Shown one piece after another: positions 1-10,004 of a stretch of 64,000 nt of DNA. The position numbers were made by a program, and so were the translations under genes. The first letter of the stretch is position 1; the number at the start of each line of letters is the position of its first letter. This stretch comes from Acuticoccus yangtzensis (GTDB lineage Bacteria; Pseudomonadota; Alphaproteobacteria; Rhizobiales; Amorphaceae), in assembly GCF_001927245.1 (NCBI RefSeq), contig NZ_MJUX01000004.1, positions 62,001-126,000 of the forward strand, in the 5' to 3' direction. Under the pieces are notes generated by a model, which saw nothing but the letters and a program-made list of their open reading frames with translations, made no database searches and was not told the origin of the DNA.

Positions 1-456
1 GCGGGCCTCGTCCGACATGCGCGACGGGTCCCACGGCGGGTCGAACACCATGTTGACGCTGACCTGGCCGACACCCTCGACCGTGCCGACCGCGTTCTCG
101 ACCCAGCCCGGCATCTCCCCCGCGACGGGGCAGCCGGGGGCCGTCAGCGTCATGTCGACGCGGATGGCGCGGTCGTCCTCGATGTCGACGCGGTAGATGA
201 GGCCGAGCTCGTAGATGTCGACCGGGATCTCGGGATCATAGACCGTCTTCAGGGCGGCGATGATGTCCTGGGTGATGCGGTCCAGCTCCGCCTCGGGGAT
301 CGAGGAGGTTCCGGGCTCCATCACCTCGGTCTCGGGCAAGCCGCCGCCGACGGCCTCGGCATCGCGGGCGAGGCGCGCTTCGGACATCGGCCGGCGCGCA
401 TCGTCTTCGGCAGGCGAAGCTGCAGTATCGGCAAGTCCGGCTTTGGTGCTGTCCAT
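1..456 (-). CDS. sufT: SufT-like Fe-S assembly protein (DUF59/MIP18 family), C-terminus cut by window edge
   Basis: Auxiliary factor of Fe-S cluster maturation, encoded last in the suf operon seen here. The 152 visible residues have a variable acidic N-terminus of about 50 residues. A DUF59 core follows, with YDPEIPVDIYELGLIY, the conserved TAPGCPVAGEMPGWV segment holding the family cysteine, and VFDPPWDPSRMSDEAR at the edge. The reading frame is still open at base 1, so the last few residues and any following sufA-type gene lie outside. The start ATG is chosen because AAGGAGGT sits just upstream, overlapping the sufS stop. The family is clear. The exact biochemical role of SufT is less settled than that of SufBCDS. 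Confidence 0.88.
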   Translation of the reverse strand, partial: MDSTKAGLADTAASPAEDDARRPMSEARLARDAEAVGGGLPETEVMEPGTSSIPEAELDRITQDIIAALKTVYDPEIPVDIYELGLIYRVDIEDDRAIRVDMTLTAPGCPVAGEMPGWVENAVGTVEGVGQVSVNMVFDPPWDPSRMSDEAR

Positions 457-466
457 CGGCACCTCC

Positions 467-1738
467 TTAGGCGAAGAATCTATGGGCCTTCTCGATGGCC
501 TCGGCAAGACGATCAATGTCGGCGCGGGTGGTATAGACGCCGAAGGATGCACGGCATGTGGCGTTGACACCCAGCGCATCCATCAGCGGTTCGGTGCAAT
601 GCTGCCCCGCACGCACGGCAACACCTTCGCGGTCGAGGATCATCGAAACGTCGTGCGGGTGCGCGCCCTCGAGGTTGAAGGCGAAGACACCGCCCTTCCC
701 CGCCGCCTCGCCGTAGAGGGTCAGCGCATTGATGCCGCGCAGCCGCTCGAACGCGTAGGTGGTGAGGCCCTTCTCGTGCGCGGTGATCGCGTCCCAGCCG
801 AGGCTTTCGACATACTCGATCGCCGCGCCGAGGCCGATCGCCTGGACGATCGGCGGGGTGCCCGCCTCGAACTTGTTCGGCAGGCCGGCATAGGTGACCG
901 TGTCGCGGGTGACGCTCTCGATCATCTCGCCGCCGCCGAGGAAGGGCGGCATCGATTCCAGGAGCGCCTTGCGGCCGTAGAGCACGCCGATGCCGGTGGG
1001 ACCGTAGAGCTTGTGGCCGGTGAAGGCGAAGAAGTCGCAGCCGATGGCCTGGACGTCGACCGGGCCGTGAACGGTACTCTGCGACCCGTCGACGAGGGTG
1101 GGAATGCCCCGCTCGCGCGCCATGCGGCAGATCTCGGCGACCGGGTTCACCGTGCCCAGAACGTTGGACATGTGGACCACGGCGACCATTTTGGTGCGCT
1201 CGGTCAGGGCCGCCGCGAAGGCGTCCATGTCGAGCGAGCCGTCGTCGCAGAGGCCGACCCACTTGATGACCGCGCCCTGGCGTTCGCGCAGGAAGTGCCA
1301 GGGGACGACGTTGGAGTGGTGCTCCATCACGGTGATGACGATCTCGTCACCCTCGCCGATGGTGGTGCGGCCGAAGGACTGGGCGACGAGGTTCAGCGCC
1401 TCGGTGGAGGAGCGGGTGAAGATCACCTCCTCCGTGGACGGGGCGTTGATGAAGCGGCGCACGATTTCGCGCGCGCCCTCGTAGGCCTCGGTGGAGCGGT
1501 TGGCCAGCGTGTGCAGGCCGCGGTGGACGTTGGCGAAGTCCACGGCGTAGGCCTGCATGATGCGGTCCAGCACGGCCTGCGGCTTCTGGGCCGAGGCGGC
1601 GCTGTCCAGGTAGACGAGCGGCTTGCCGTGGATCTCCTGCGACAGGATCGGGAAATCCGCGCGCACCTTGTCGATGTCGAGGCCCGGTGCCCGTGCCGGG
1701 GCGTCGTGTCCGGGAGCCGGGGCAGCCGCGCCGCTCAT
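467..1738 (-). CDS. sufS: Cysteine desulfurase SufS (group II)
   Basis: PLP enzyme that takes sulfur from L-cysteine and supplies persulfide to the SufBCD scaffold in the cytoplasm. The protein has 423 residues, slightly longer than usual because of a 20-residue N-terminal tail rich in Ala and Pro. The PLP lysine is K243 in TGHKLYGPTGIG, the PLP-binding region reads DGSQSTVHG, and the catalytic cysteine is C381 in RAGQHCTEP, the group II arrangement. It overlaps sufD by 4 bases, so translation is probably coupled. A second cysteine desulfurase of the IscS/NifS type lies at the head of the same cluster. Confidence 0.97.
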   Translation of the reverse strand: MSGAAAPAPGHDAPARAPGLDIDKVRADFPILSQEIHGKPLVYLDSAASAQKPQAVLDRIMQAYAVDFANVHRGLHTLANRSTEAYEGAREIVRRFINAPSTEEVIFTRSSTEALNLVAQSFGRTTIGEGDEIVITVMEHHSNVVPWHFLRERQGAVIKWVGLCDDGSLDMDAFAAALTERTKMVAVVHMSNVLGTVNPVAEICRMARERGIPTLVDGSQSTVHGPVDVQAIGCDFFAFTGHKLYGPTGIGVLYGRKALLESMPPFLGGGEMIESVTRDTVTYAGLPNKFEAGTPPIVQAIGLGAAIEYVESLGWDAITAHEKGLTTYAFERLRGINALTLYGEAAGKGGVFAFNLEGAHPHDVSMILDREGVAVRAGQHCTEPLMDALGVNATCRASFGVYTTRADIDRLAEAIEKAHRFFA

Positions 1739-3015
1739 GCGACGACCGCCGCCAGCGCGGTGCGGATGCGCTCCGCCAGCGCGTCGTTTAGCGCCTCGTC
1801 GGCGACGAGGTCGAGCGCCTCGATGATGAAAGCCTCGGTGAGGAGCCGGCGCGCGGTGGCCTCGGGAATGCCGCGGGCGCGCAGGTAGAAGACCGGGTCC
1901 TCGTCGATGTCGCCGGAGGTGGCGCCGTGACCGCAGATCACGTCGTCGGCGAAGATCTCGAGCTCGGGCTTGTTCACCACCTCGCCGGTATCGTCGAGGA
2001 AGAGCGCGTTCGACATCATCTTGGAGTCGGTCTTCTGCGCGTCCTTCTCGACGAAGATGCGGCCCTGGATGATGGCGGTGCCGCCCTCGCCGATCGCGGA
2101 CTTGAAGATCTCGGTGGAGCGCGAGCCGACCGCGTCGTGGCGGATCACCAGCGTGTTGTCGGCGTGGCGCTTGCCCACGGCAACGGTGGCGGCGCGGAAG
2201 TTGGCCTCCGCATCGTGACCGACCACGTGGCCGAAGATCTGGCTGCGGGCGAGGCCGAGGCCGGTGGTCAGCGTCAAATGGTTGAGGACCGCGCTTTCCG
2301 GCACTTCGGTGTGGAAGGAGTTGAGTTCGACCGCCTTGTCGGACTTGCCGTCGACGAGACGGATCCAGTCGACGTGCGCGCCTTCCTTCAGGGTCAGCTC
2401 GGTGAGGCCGTTCTCCACCACGGCGGCGCTGCCCAGGGTGCGCTCGATGACCGAGGCGCGGCCGTCCGCCGAGACGGACATGGCGACGCGGCCCATCACC
2501 AGCGCGTCGGCGGTGGCGACGTGGACGATCTCGATCGGCGCGCCAGCCTCACCGGCGACGGTGATGACGACGCCGCCCTCGAAGAGGCCGAGATTGGCGA
2601 GCGTCAACGGGTCGTCGTTCCCGGCGACGAGGATGCCGACGGCGGAGAGGTCCGCGGCGGGGTCGAGGATCGACGTCACCGTGACGTTGGCGGGCGCGGC
2701 GGAGAGGCCGGGGACGTAGCGCCCGTTGGCGATGACGATGCGCGCCGCACCCTCCACGAGGGGCGGGTAGCCGGCGAGGATGCCGGCGACGTTCTCCTCG
2801 CCCGCCTCGGCGGCGGCGGGCGGCAGGTCGGTCAGCCGGGCGCGCAGGTCGGTGTACTTGTATGCCTCGATGCGGCGGTGCGGCAGGCCGGCCTCGGCGA
2901 AGCGCGTGAAGGCGTCTTCGCGGGCGGCGGCGAGCGGCGCACCGGCGAAGTCGGCCTTCTTGGCGTCGTAGAGCGCGGCGAGTGCCGTCTCGGCGTCAGT
3001 GGGGGTCAGCTTCAT
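1735..3015 (-). CDS. sufD: Fe-S cluster assembly protein SufD
   Basis: SufD pairs with SufB as the scaffold on which SufC ATPase drives Fe-S cluster assembly. The 426-residue protein has the SufB/D beta-helix core in its C-terminal half, including the conserved CGHGATSGDIDEDPVFYLRAR segment near residue 370. The ATG at 3015 is preferred because GAGGGA lies about 5 bases upstream. A GTG at 3027 that overlaps the sufC stop as GTGA is an alternative and would add four residues. It lies between sufC and sufS in the order B-C-D-S typical of alphaproteobacteria. Confidence 0.96.
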   Translation of the reverse strand: MKLTPTDAETALAALYDAKKADFAGAPLAAAREDAFTRFAEAGLPHRRIEAYKYTDLRARLTDLPPAAAEAGEENVAGILAGYPPLVEGAARIVIANGRYVPGLSAAPANVTVTSILDPAADLSAVGILVAGNDDPLTLANLGLFEGGVVITVAGEAGAPIEIVHVATADALVMGRVAMSVSADGRASVIERTLGSAAVVENGLTELTLKEGAHVDWIRLVDGKSDKAVELNSFHTEVPESAVLNHLTLTTGLGLARSQIFGHVVGHDAEANFRAATVAVGKRHADNTLVIRHDAVGSRSTEIFKSAIGEGGTAIIQGRIFVEKDAQKTDSKMMSNALFLDDTGEVVNKPELEIFADDVICGHGATSGDIDEDPVFYLRARGIPEATARRLLTEAFIIEALDLVADEALNDALAERIRTALAAVVA

Positions 3016-3023
3016 GGCGTCCC

Positions 3024-3779
3024 TCACGCGGGTTCCATGAACTCGGCATAGCCGGACGCTTCCAGCTCCTTGGCGAGTTCCGGGCCGCCCGAACGCACGA
3101 TCTTGCCGCCGGCCAGCACGTGGACGTGGTCGGGGGTGATGTAGTCGAGCAGGCGCTGATAGTGGGTGATGACGAGGAAGGAGCGGTCGGCCCCGCGCAG
3201 GGCGTTGACGCCTTCGGAGACGATGCGCAGCGCGTCGATGTCGAGGCCGGAATCGGTCTCGTCGAGCACGCAGAGCTTCGGCTCCAGGAGGGCCATCTGC
3301 ATGATTTCGTTGCGCTTCTTCTCACCGCCGGAGAAGCCGACATTGATCGGCCGGCGCAGCATGTCCTGCTTGATGCCGAGCTTGTCGGCGGCGCCTTTGA
3401 CGGCCTTCATGAATTCCGGGGTCGACAGCGCCTTTTCGCCGCGCGCTTCGCGCTGGGCGTTCATGGCGGTCTTCAGGAACGTCATCGTCGCGACGCCGGG
3501 GACTTCCACCGGGTACTGGAAGGCGAGGAAGATGCCCGCCGCGGCGCGCTCCTCCGGTTCCATCTCCAGGAGGTCCTCGTCCATGAATTTCACGGAGCCG
3601 TCGGTGACTTCGTAACCGTCCTTGCCGGCGATGATGTGGCCGAGGGTGGACTTGCCGGCGCCGTTCGGGCCCATGATGGCGTGGACCTCGCCCGGCCAGA
3701 TCTCGAGGTCGAGGCCCTTCAGGATCTCGCGGCCTTCCTCATCGTCCACCTTGGCGTGAAGGTTTTCAATTGCGAGCAT
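3024..3779 (-). CDS. sufC: Fe-S cluster assembly ATPase SufC
   Basis: ABC-type ATPase of the SufBCD complex; soluble, with no transport role. The 251-residue protein has Walker A GPNGAGKST at residues 37-45, a Q-loop in FLAFQYPVEV, the signature FSGGEKKRNE, Walker B CVLDETDSGLD and the H-loop ITHYQR. The signature with GGEKKRNE is characteristic of SufC rather than of importers. It is separated from sufB by a small membrane-protein gene, which is not the usual arrangement. Confidence 0.98.
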   Translation of the reverse strand: MLAIENLHAKVDDEEGREILKGLDLEIWPGEVHAIMGPNGAGKSTLGHIIAGKDGYEVTDGSVKFMDEDLLEMEPEERAAAGIFLAFQYPVEVPGVATMTFLKTAMNAQREARGEKALSTPEFMKAVKGAADKLGIKQDMLRRPINVGFSGGEKKRNEIMQMALLEPKLCVLDETDSGLDIDALRIVSEGVNALRGADRSFLVITHYQRLLDYITPDHVHVLAGGKIVRSGGPELAKELEASGYAEFMEPA

Positions 3780-3791
3780 GTTCGTCTTTCT

Positions 3792-3998
3792 TCAATTGGC
3801 GATGATGGCGAGCAGGATCACGACAGCCGCGAACGCCACGCCACTCAAAATTCTGTCCGTCGACGAGGTGCGCGTCTCGTACCGCTCCAGGCGGCGGCGC
3901 TCTCTGAGGAGCGTGAGACGGCGGACCTCGAGTTCCAGCCGGTCCACCTCCTCGCGGAGGCGGGCCGTGTCGCTCTCGCGCCCGCTGAAGGGGGCCAT
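3792..3998 (-). CDS. Small coiled-coil single-span membrane protein inside the suf operon
   Basis: Unrecognised 68-residue protein. Residues 10-45 are strongly charged and heptad-like (many Arg, Glu and Leu, including LREEVDRLELEVRRL), suggesting a short coiled coil. A hydrophobic segment at about 51-66 follows, so it looks like a tail-anchored protein with the coiled coil in the cytoplasm. The start ATG lies 1 base beyond the sufB stop and the gene ends 12 bases before sufC, so it must be co-transcribed. No function can be assigned from sequence. Its position invites the guess that it tethers or modulates the Suf complex, which is inference only. Confidence 0.7.
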   Translation of the reverse strand: MAPFSGRESDTARLREEVDRLELEVRRLTLLRERRRLERYETRTSSTDRILSGVAFAAVVILLAIIAN

Positions 3999-3999
3999 G

Positions 4000-5517
<1,518 letters not shown>

Positions 5518-5574
5518 CGGCTCCCTCCACTCGGGTTCAAAGCCCGAAGGTTGGACATCTTCTAATGATTTAGG

Positions 5575-6699
5575 TCAGGTTGTCATTGGCACAATGACCC
5601 GCTGCAATGCCACCAAAAAACGCTCCAGCGCGGCGCCTGCATCCACAGGGCCGCAGCTGACGCGAATGGCACAGCGCGCCACGTCCGGCGAAACGCCCAT
5701 GGCAATCAACACATGGCTGACGGACACCTTCCCCGATGAACACGCCGACCCGGACGACACCGCGACACCCGCAAGGTCGAGCCCGATCAACGCCAATTCC
5801 GCCGACGCCCCCAGTGCGAACAAACTGGTGTTCGGCAGACGCGGCGCCTCTCGGCCGAATATAGTGGCGCGCGGGAACATTGCGAGAAGGGACGCCTCGA
5901 AAGTGTCACGCGCGCGCCGTGTTTCCTGCCATGCGTCAGGGTCGGCCGCCGGTCCCGCCAGCGCCGCGCCGAACCCCGCGATGGCCGGAACGTTCTCGGT
6001 CCCGCCGCGGGCGCCGCGCTCCTGACCGCCGCCGCGGATGAGGGGCGGAACGGTGATGCCGGGCCGCTTCACCAGCGCCCCAACCCCCTGCGGCGCGCCG
6101 ATCTTGTGACCGGACAGCGTGACGAGATCGGCGCAGAGCGCCGCATCGGGCACACGGCCGAAGCCCTGCACCGCGTCGGTGTGCGTCACCGCGCCCGCCG
6201 CCCGCGCCAGGTCGAACAGCGCCGGATCGGTGACGACGCCGGTCTCGTTGTTGGCGGCCATCAGCGAGACGAGGGCCGGACGCGGGTCCGCCGCCAGTGC
6301 CGCCGCGAGGTCCGCCGCATCGAGCCGCCCCGCGGCGTCCACCGGCAGAACGGTGACGTCGCCTGGCGCGAACCCGCCGCCGGAGAGCACGGCCGGGTGC
6401 TCGGTCGCTTGGGTGATCAGCCGCTCGGCAGGGGCCGCCCCCTCGCGCGCGACACCGGGCCGGAGCGCCATCGCGTTGGCCTCGGTGCCGCCGGAGGTGA
6501 AGGTCACCGCCTCGTGGGTGAGGCCGAATCGCGCACCTAGCGCCCGCCGCGTGGTCTCGACGAGGCCGCGGCACGCCCGCCCCTCCGCATGCACCGAGGA
6601 GGCGTTGCCGCCCGCCAGAAGCGCACGAACCGCCGCATCGCGCGCCGCCTCGGTCGCGGGCGCGCTGGCATTCCAATCCAAATAGAGACGGTCACTCAC
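5575..6699 (-). CDS. Cysteine desulfurase, group I (IscS/NifS type), first gene of the suf cluster
   Basis: PLP-dependent cysteine desulfurase of 374 residues. The PLP lysine is K199 in LSGHKIGAPQG. The active-site cysteine is C320 in SSGSACSSGKVSVSHVL, on the long flexible loop typical of group I enzymes. The LYLDWNASAP start and FTSGGTEANAMAL are standard. Alphaproteobacterial suf operons often begin with such a gene, commonly behind an Rrf2-type regulator. No such regulator lies here: the next gene upstream is a divergent hydrolase. The promoter of the suf operon therefore probably lies in the 78-base gap 6700-6777, with a second possible one in front of sufB. Confidence 0.93.
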   Translation of the reverse strand: MSDRLYLDWNASAPATEAARDAAVRALLAGGNASSVHAEGRACRGLVETTRRALGARFGLTHEAVTFTSGGTEANAMALRPGVAREGAAPAERLITQATEHPAVLSGGGFAPGDVTVLPVDAAGRLDAADLAAALAADPRPALVSLMAANNETGVVTDPALFDLARAAGAVTHTDAVQGFGRVPDAALCADLVTLSGHKIGAPQGVGALVKRPGITVPPLIRGGGQERGARGGTENVPAIAGFGAALAGPAADPDAWQETRRARDTFEASLLAMFPRATIFGREAPRLPNTSLFALGASAELALIGLDLAGVAVSSGSACSSGKVSVSHVLIAMGVSPDVARCAIRVSCGPVDAGAALERFLVALQRVIVPMTT

Positions 6700-6777
6700 G
6701 TCCCGATTGTCCTATTTGCTTGATTCACGAAGGCCGGTTGATAGATAACCCCGCCTCACTCCAAAATCGGGACCGTG

Positions 6778-7497
6778 ATGCCTGAAGTCATCTTTACAGG
6801 ACCCGCAGGCCGCCTCGAAGGTCGTCTGCAGGCGTCGTCAAACCGCAGGGCTCCGCTCGCGATCGTGCTTCATCCGCACCCGCACTTCGGCGGGACGATG
6901 AACAACCAAATCATCTATAACCTGTTCTACATGTTCAAGGAGCGCAATTTCACCGTTTTGCGCTTCAACTTCCGCGGGGTCGGCCGCTCCCAGGGTGAAT
7001 TCGACCACGGCGCCGGCGAACTGGCGGACGCGGCCTCCGCGCTCGACTGGCTGCAGGCCGTCCACCCGGAGGCGCAGGGCTGCTGGATCGCCGGATTCTC
7101 CTTCGGCGCGTGGATCGGCATGCAGCTTCTGATGCGCCGGCCGGAGGTGGAGGGCTTCATGTCCATCGCCCCGCCGGCCAACCTGCACGACTTCTCGTTC
7201 CTTGCGCCCTGCCCGTCCTCCGGCCTCATCATCCACGGTGATCGCGACCGTGTGGCGATCCCGAAAGACACGCAGACGCTGGTGGACAAGCTGAAGCTGC
7301 AGAAGGGGATCAAGATCACCCACTCGATCATCCCCGGCGCGAACCACTTCTTCGAGGGCCAGGTGGACGAGCTGGTGGGCCAGTGCGCCGACTATCTCGA
7401 CATGCGCCTCGGCCGCGGGGCCTATTCGACGCCCGCGGAGGCGCTGCCCGCCCCCGCCGCACCGGCGCCGGAGCTTCCGGCCCCCTCGGAAGACTAA
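6778..7497 (+). CDS. Alpha/beta hydrolase (COG2945-like)
   Basis: Cytoplasmic alpha/beta hydrolase of 239 residues; substrate unknown. The oxyanion-type turn HPHPHFGGTMNN lies at residues 32-43, and FRGVGRSQGEFDHG near 66. The nucleophile elbow GFSFG puts Ser at 108, with an acidic residue in HGDRDRVAIP and a His in GANHFFEG near the C-terminus. A Pro/Ala-rich tail of about 20 residues ends the protein. ATG at 6778 is chosen over the GTG three bases earlier. It is divergent from the suf operon, an adjacency common in Rhizobiales. Confidence 0.88.
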   Translation: MPEVIFTGPAGRLEGRLQASSNRRAPLAIVLHPHPHFGGTMNNQIIYNLFYMFKERNFTVLRFNFRGVGRSQGEFDHGAGELADAASALDWLQAVHPEAQGCWIAGFSFGAWIGMQLLMRRPEVEGFMSIAPPANLHDFSFLAPCPSSGLIIHGDRDRVAIPKDTQTLVDKLKLQKGIKITHSIIPGANHFFEGQVDELVGQCADYLDMRLGRGAYSTPAEALPAPAAPAPELPAPSED

Positions 7498-7534
7498 AGA
7501 CCGGCCGCGGACCGGGGATCGGCCGAGCTGCACC

Positions 7535-8722
7535 TCAGCGGGCGGAGGGAAAGGTGATCCGCCCGCCCGTCATCGGCTCCGGCGCCCGCGTGGTGCCGGG
7601 GAAGGAGATCGCCAGGCCCCGCACCGTGCGCACCGCCATGTAGGCGAACGCCTCCGCCTCAATGTCGGCCGCCGCGAACCGCGGGTCAGGCGTCAGGGGC
7701 AGGCCAAGCCGCTCCTCCAGCCACGCCACCAGTGTGGTGTTGAACGCCCCGCCGCCGAGGACCAACACCTGCACCGGCCGCTTCGGCAACGCCTCGATGG
7801 CGACCGCCACCGTTTCCACCGTGAAGCGGGTCAACGTCGCCACCTTGTCGGCGGTGCCGAGGCCGGCGACGGGGGCGGCGGAGAAGGCGTTGCGGTCCAG
7901 CGATTTGGGCGGCGGGCGGCGGAAGAAAGGATGGTCCATCAGGGCCGCCAGAGCCGCAGCGTCCACCCGGCCTTGCGCCGCCATGGCGCCGCCGGCATCG
8001 AACCTCTCGCCCACCTCGGCCATCGCATCGTCGATCAGCGCGTTCGCCGGGCCGGTGTCGCAGGCGATCAGGGTGTCACCGTCGATATAGGTGATATTCG
8101 CCACACCGCCGAGGTTGAGCATCACCAAAGGCTCGGCAAGGCCGTGCTGGCGGGCGAGCGCGCGGTGATAGACCGGCACCAAGGGCGCGCCCTCCCCGCC
8201 CGCCGCAACGTCGGCGCTGCGGAAGTCGGACACCACGGGCACGCCGAACCTGTCGGCCAGCGCCTGCGGGTCGCCGAGCTGCATCGTCATGCCCCGGTCC
8301 GGCGCGTGGGCGATGGTCTGGCCGTGCCAGCCGATGAGGTCGACCGACCCGCCCTCGCCGTTCGGTCCGTCCCCGTCCGGTGCCTCACCATGCGCCGCGA
8401 ACCAGGCGGCGATGGCGTCGCCGTGCAGGCGGTCCACCACACTCTCGGCGGCGCGCAAGGCGGCGGTGCGGGTGGCGCCGGTCGCGGCGGCCCGCCCGTC
8501 CGCCTCGGCGGCGCGAATCACCGCCCGGTCGGCATCGGCGATGATGCCCGCCGCGGCTCCGCCGGGGACCGCGATAGCCTCCCCGTCCGTCGTCACGCGC
8601 TTCACGTCCACCCCGTCCATGGAGGTTCCGCTCATCACGCCGAGCACCTTCAGAGGGCGCTGCTCGGCCAATGCACGAAGCGCCTTGCCATCCGTGATTT
8701 TCGGTGTAACGGGATCGCCCAT
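7535..8722 (-). CDS. anmK: Anhydro-N-acetylmuramic acid kinase
   Basis: Phosphorylates and opens 1,6-anhydro-MurNAc during peptidoglycan recycling, giving MurNAc-6-phosphate. Family motifs are [14 protein letters not shown] near the N-terminus, [37 protein letters not shown] and [10 protein letters not shown]. At 395 residues it is a little longer than the usual 370 or so, because of an Ala-rich insertion around residues 60-110. The start ATG at 8722 shares bases with the tyrS start on the other strand. nagZ, from the same recycling pathway, lies about 10 kb away in this window. Confidence 0.95.
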   Translation of the reverse strand: MGDPVTPKITDGKALRALAEQRPLKVLGVMSGTSMDGVDVKRVTTDGEAIAVPGGAAAGIIADADRAVIRAAEADGRAAATGATRTAALRAAESVVDRLHGDAIAAWFAAHGEAPDGDGPNGEGGSVDLIGWHGQTIAHAPDRGMTMQLGDPQALADRFGVPVVSDFRSADVAAGGEGAPLVPVYHRALARQHGLAEPLVMLNLGGVANITYIDGDTLIACDTGPANALIDDAMAEVGERFDAGGAMAAQGRVDAAALAALMDHPFFRRPPPKSLDRNAFSAAPVAGLGTADKVATLTRFTVETVAVAIEALPKRPVQVLVLGGGAFNTTLVAWLEERLGLPLTPDPRFAAADIEAEAFAYMAVRTVRGLAISFPGTTRAPEPMTGGRITFPSAR

Positions 8723-9956
8723 GGCACGCTCCGACTTCATCCACACGCTCCGCGAACGCGGCTTCATCCACCAGATCACCGACGAGGACGGGCTCGACAA
8801 GTCCCTCAACGACGGGATGGTCACCGGCTATATCGGATTCGACCTCACCGCGCCCTCGCTCCACGTCGGCAGCCTGGTGCAGATCATGATGCTGCATTGG
8901 ATGCAGAAGACGGGCAACCGGCCGATCGTCTTGATGGGCGGCGGCACGTCGAAGATCGGCGACCCGTCCGGCCGCGACTCCTCGCGCACCTTGATGACGG
9001 CGGAGACGATCGAGACCAACAAGGCCGGCATTTTCAAGGTCTTCGAGAACTTCGTCGACTTCTCCGGCGATGCCATCGTCGCCGACAATGCCGACTGGCT
9101 GGACGGCCTCGGCTACGTGCCCTTCCTGCGCGACGTCGGCCGCCACTTCTCGGTCAACCGCATGCTGACGATGGATTCGGTCCGCCTGCGCCTCGACCGC
9201 GAGCAGCCGCTGTCGTTCCTTGAATTCAACTACATGGTCCTCCAGGCCTACGACTTCACCGAGCTGAACAAACGCTACGGCTGCGTGCTGCAGATGGGCG
9301 GTTCGGACCAATGGGGCAACATCGTCTCCGGCATCGACCTCGGCCGCCGCATCTCCGGCGCCGAGCTCTACGGGCTGACCACGCCGCTGATCACCAAGGC
9401 GGACGGGTCGAAGATGGGCAAGACCGCCGCCGGCGCGATCTGGCTCAACCCCGAGATGCTGAGCGCCTACGATTATTGGCAGTTCTGGCGCAACACCGGC
9501 GACGCGGACGTGGAGAAGTTCCTCAAGCTCTTCACCACGCTGCCGCTCGACGAGGTGGCGCGCCTCGCCGCGCTCGAGGGCTCGGAGATCAACGAGGCGA
9601 AGAAGACGCTGGCCAACGAGGCGACGGCGATGCTGCACGGTCGCGCCGCCGCGGAGGCCGCCGCCGAGACCGCCGCCACCACCTTCGAGGCCGGCGGGAT
9701 CGCCGAGGGGCTGCCGACGATCGACGTTCCGGCGGGTGAACTTGCCGAGGGCGTTGGCGTATTGGGCGCGTTCGTGCGGGCGGGGCTCGCGGCGTCCAAC
9801 TCGGAGGCGCGCCGGGCGATCCAGGGCGGCGGCGCCCGCGTGAACGACGAGAAGCTGAGCGACGACAAGCGCGTTCTGGGCACCGGCGACCTCGCCGACG
9901 GCGTGATCAAGCTGTCGCTCGGCAAGAAGAAGCACGCCCTCATCCGCCCGGCCTGA
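8721..9956 (+). CDS. tyrS: Tyrosyl-tRNA synthetase
   Basis: Charges tRNA-Tyr with tyrosine in the cytoplasm. The 411-residue protein has the class I HIGH-type motif as LHVGSL near residues 47-52, and the KMSKS-type motif as KMGKT near residue 235. A tyrosine-recognition region [16 protein letters not shown] and a C-terminal S4 RNA-binding domain from about residue 345 follow. The start [18 protein letters not shown] aligns with the family N-terminus. The ATG overlaps the divergent anmK start within CCATGG, so upstream control elements for tyrS must lie inside anmK. Confidence 0.98.
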   Translation: MARSDFIHTLRERGFIHQITDEDGLDKSLNDGMVTGYIGFDLTAPSLHVGSLVQIMMLHWMQKTGNRPIVLMGGGTSKIGDPSGRDSSRTLMTAETIETNKAGIFKVFENFVDFSGDAIVADNADWLDGLGYVPFLRDVGRHFSVNRMLTMDSVRLRLDREQPLSFLEFNYMVLQAYDFTELNKRYGCVLQMGGSDQWGNIVSGIDLGRRISGAELYGLTTPLITKADGSKMGKTAAGAIWLNPEMLSAYDYWQFWRNTGDADVEKFLKLFTTLPLDEVARLAALEGSEINEAKKTLANEATAMLHGRAAAEAAAETAATTFEAGGIAEGLPTIDVPAGELAEGVGVLGAFVRAGLAASNSEARRAIQGGGARVNDEKLSDDKRVLGTGDLADGVIKLSLGKKKHALIRPA

Positions 9957-9983
9957 GCCGGGCGCGGCCCGACGACGCCAGCC

Positions 9984-10004
9984 GAGCCCGGACGCGCCGG
10001 GCTC
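9984..10004. terminator. GC-rich hairpin between convergent tyrS and AsmA-like gene
   Basis: Perfect 8-bp inverted repeat GAGCCCGG / CCGGGCTC around a 5-base loop, directly between two convergent stops and overlapping the AsmA-like stop codon. There is no T-run on either strand, so it is a plausible but weak bidirectional terminator. Confidence 0.45.

Noticed and set aside
5557-5595. Iron-regulator binding site upstream of sufB
   Set aside because: TGATTTAGGTCA is partly palindromic, but the spacing does not fit the RirA or Irr consensus and it overlaps the end of the upstream gene.
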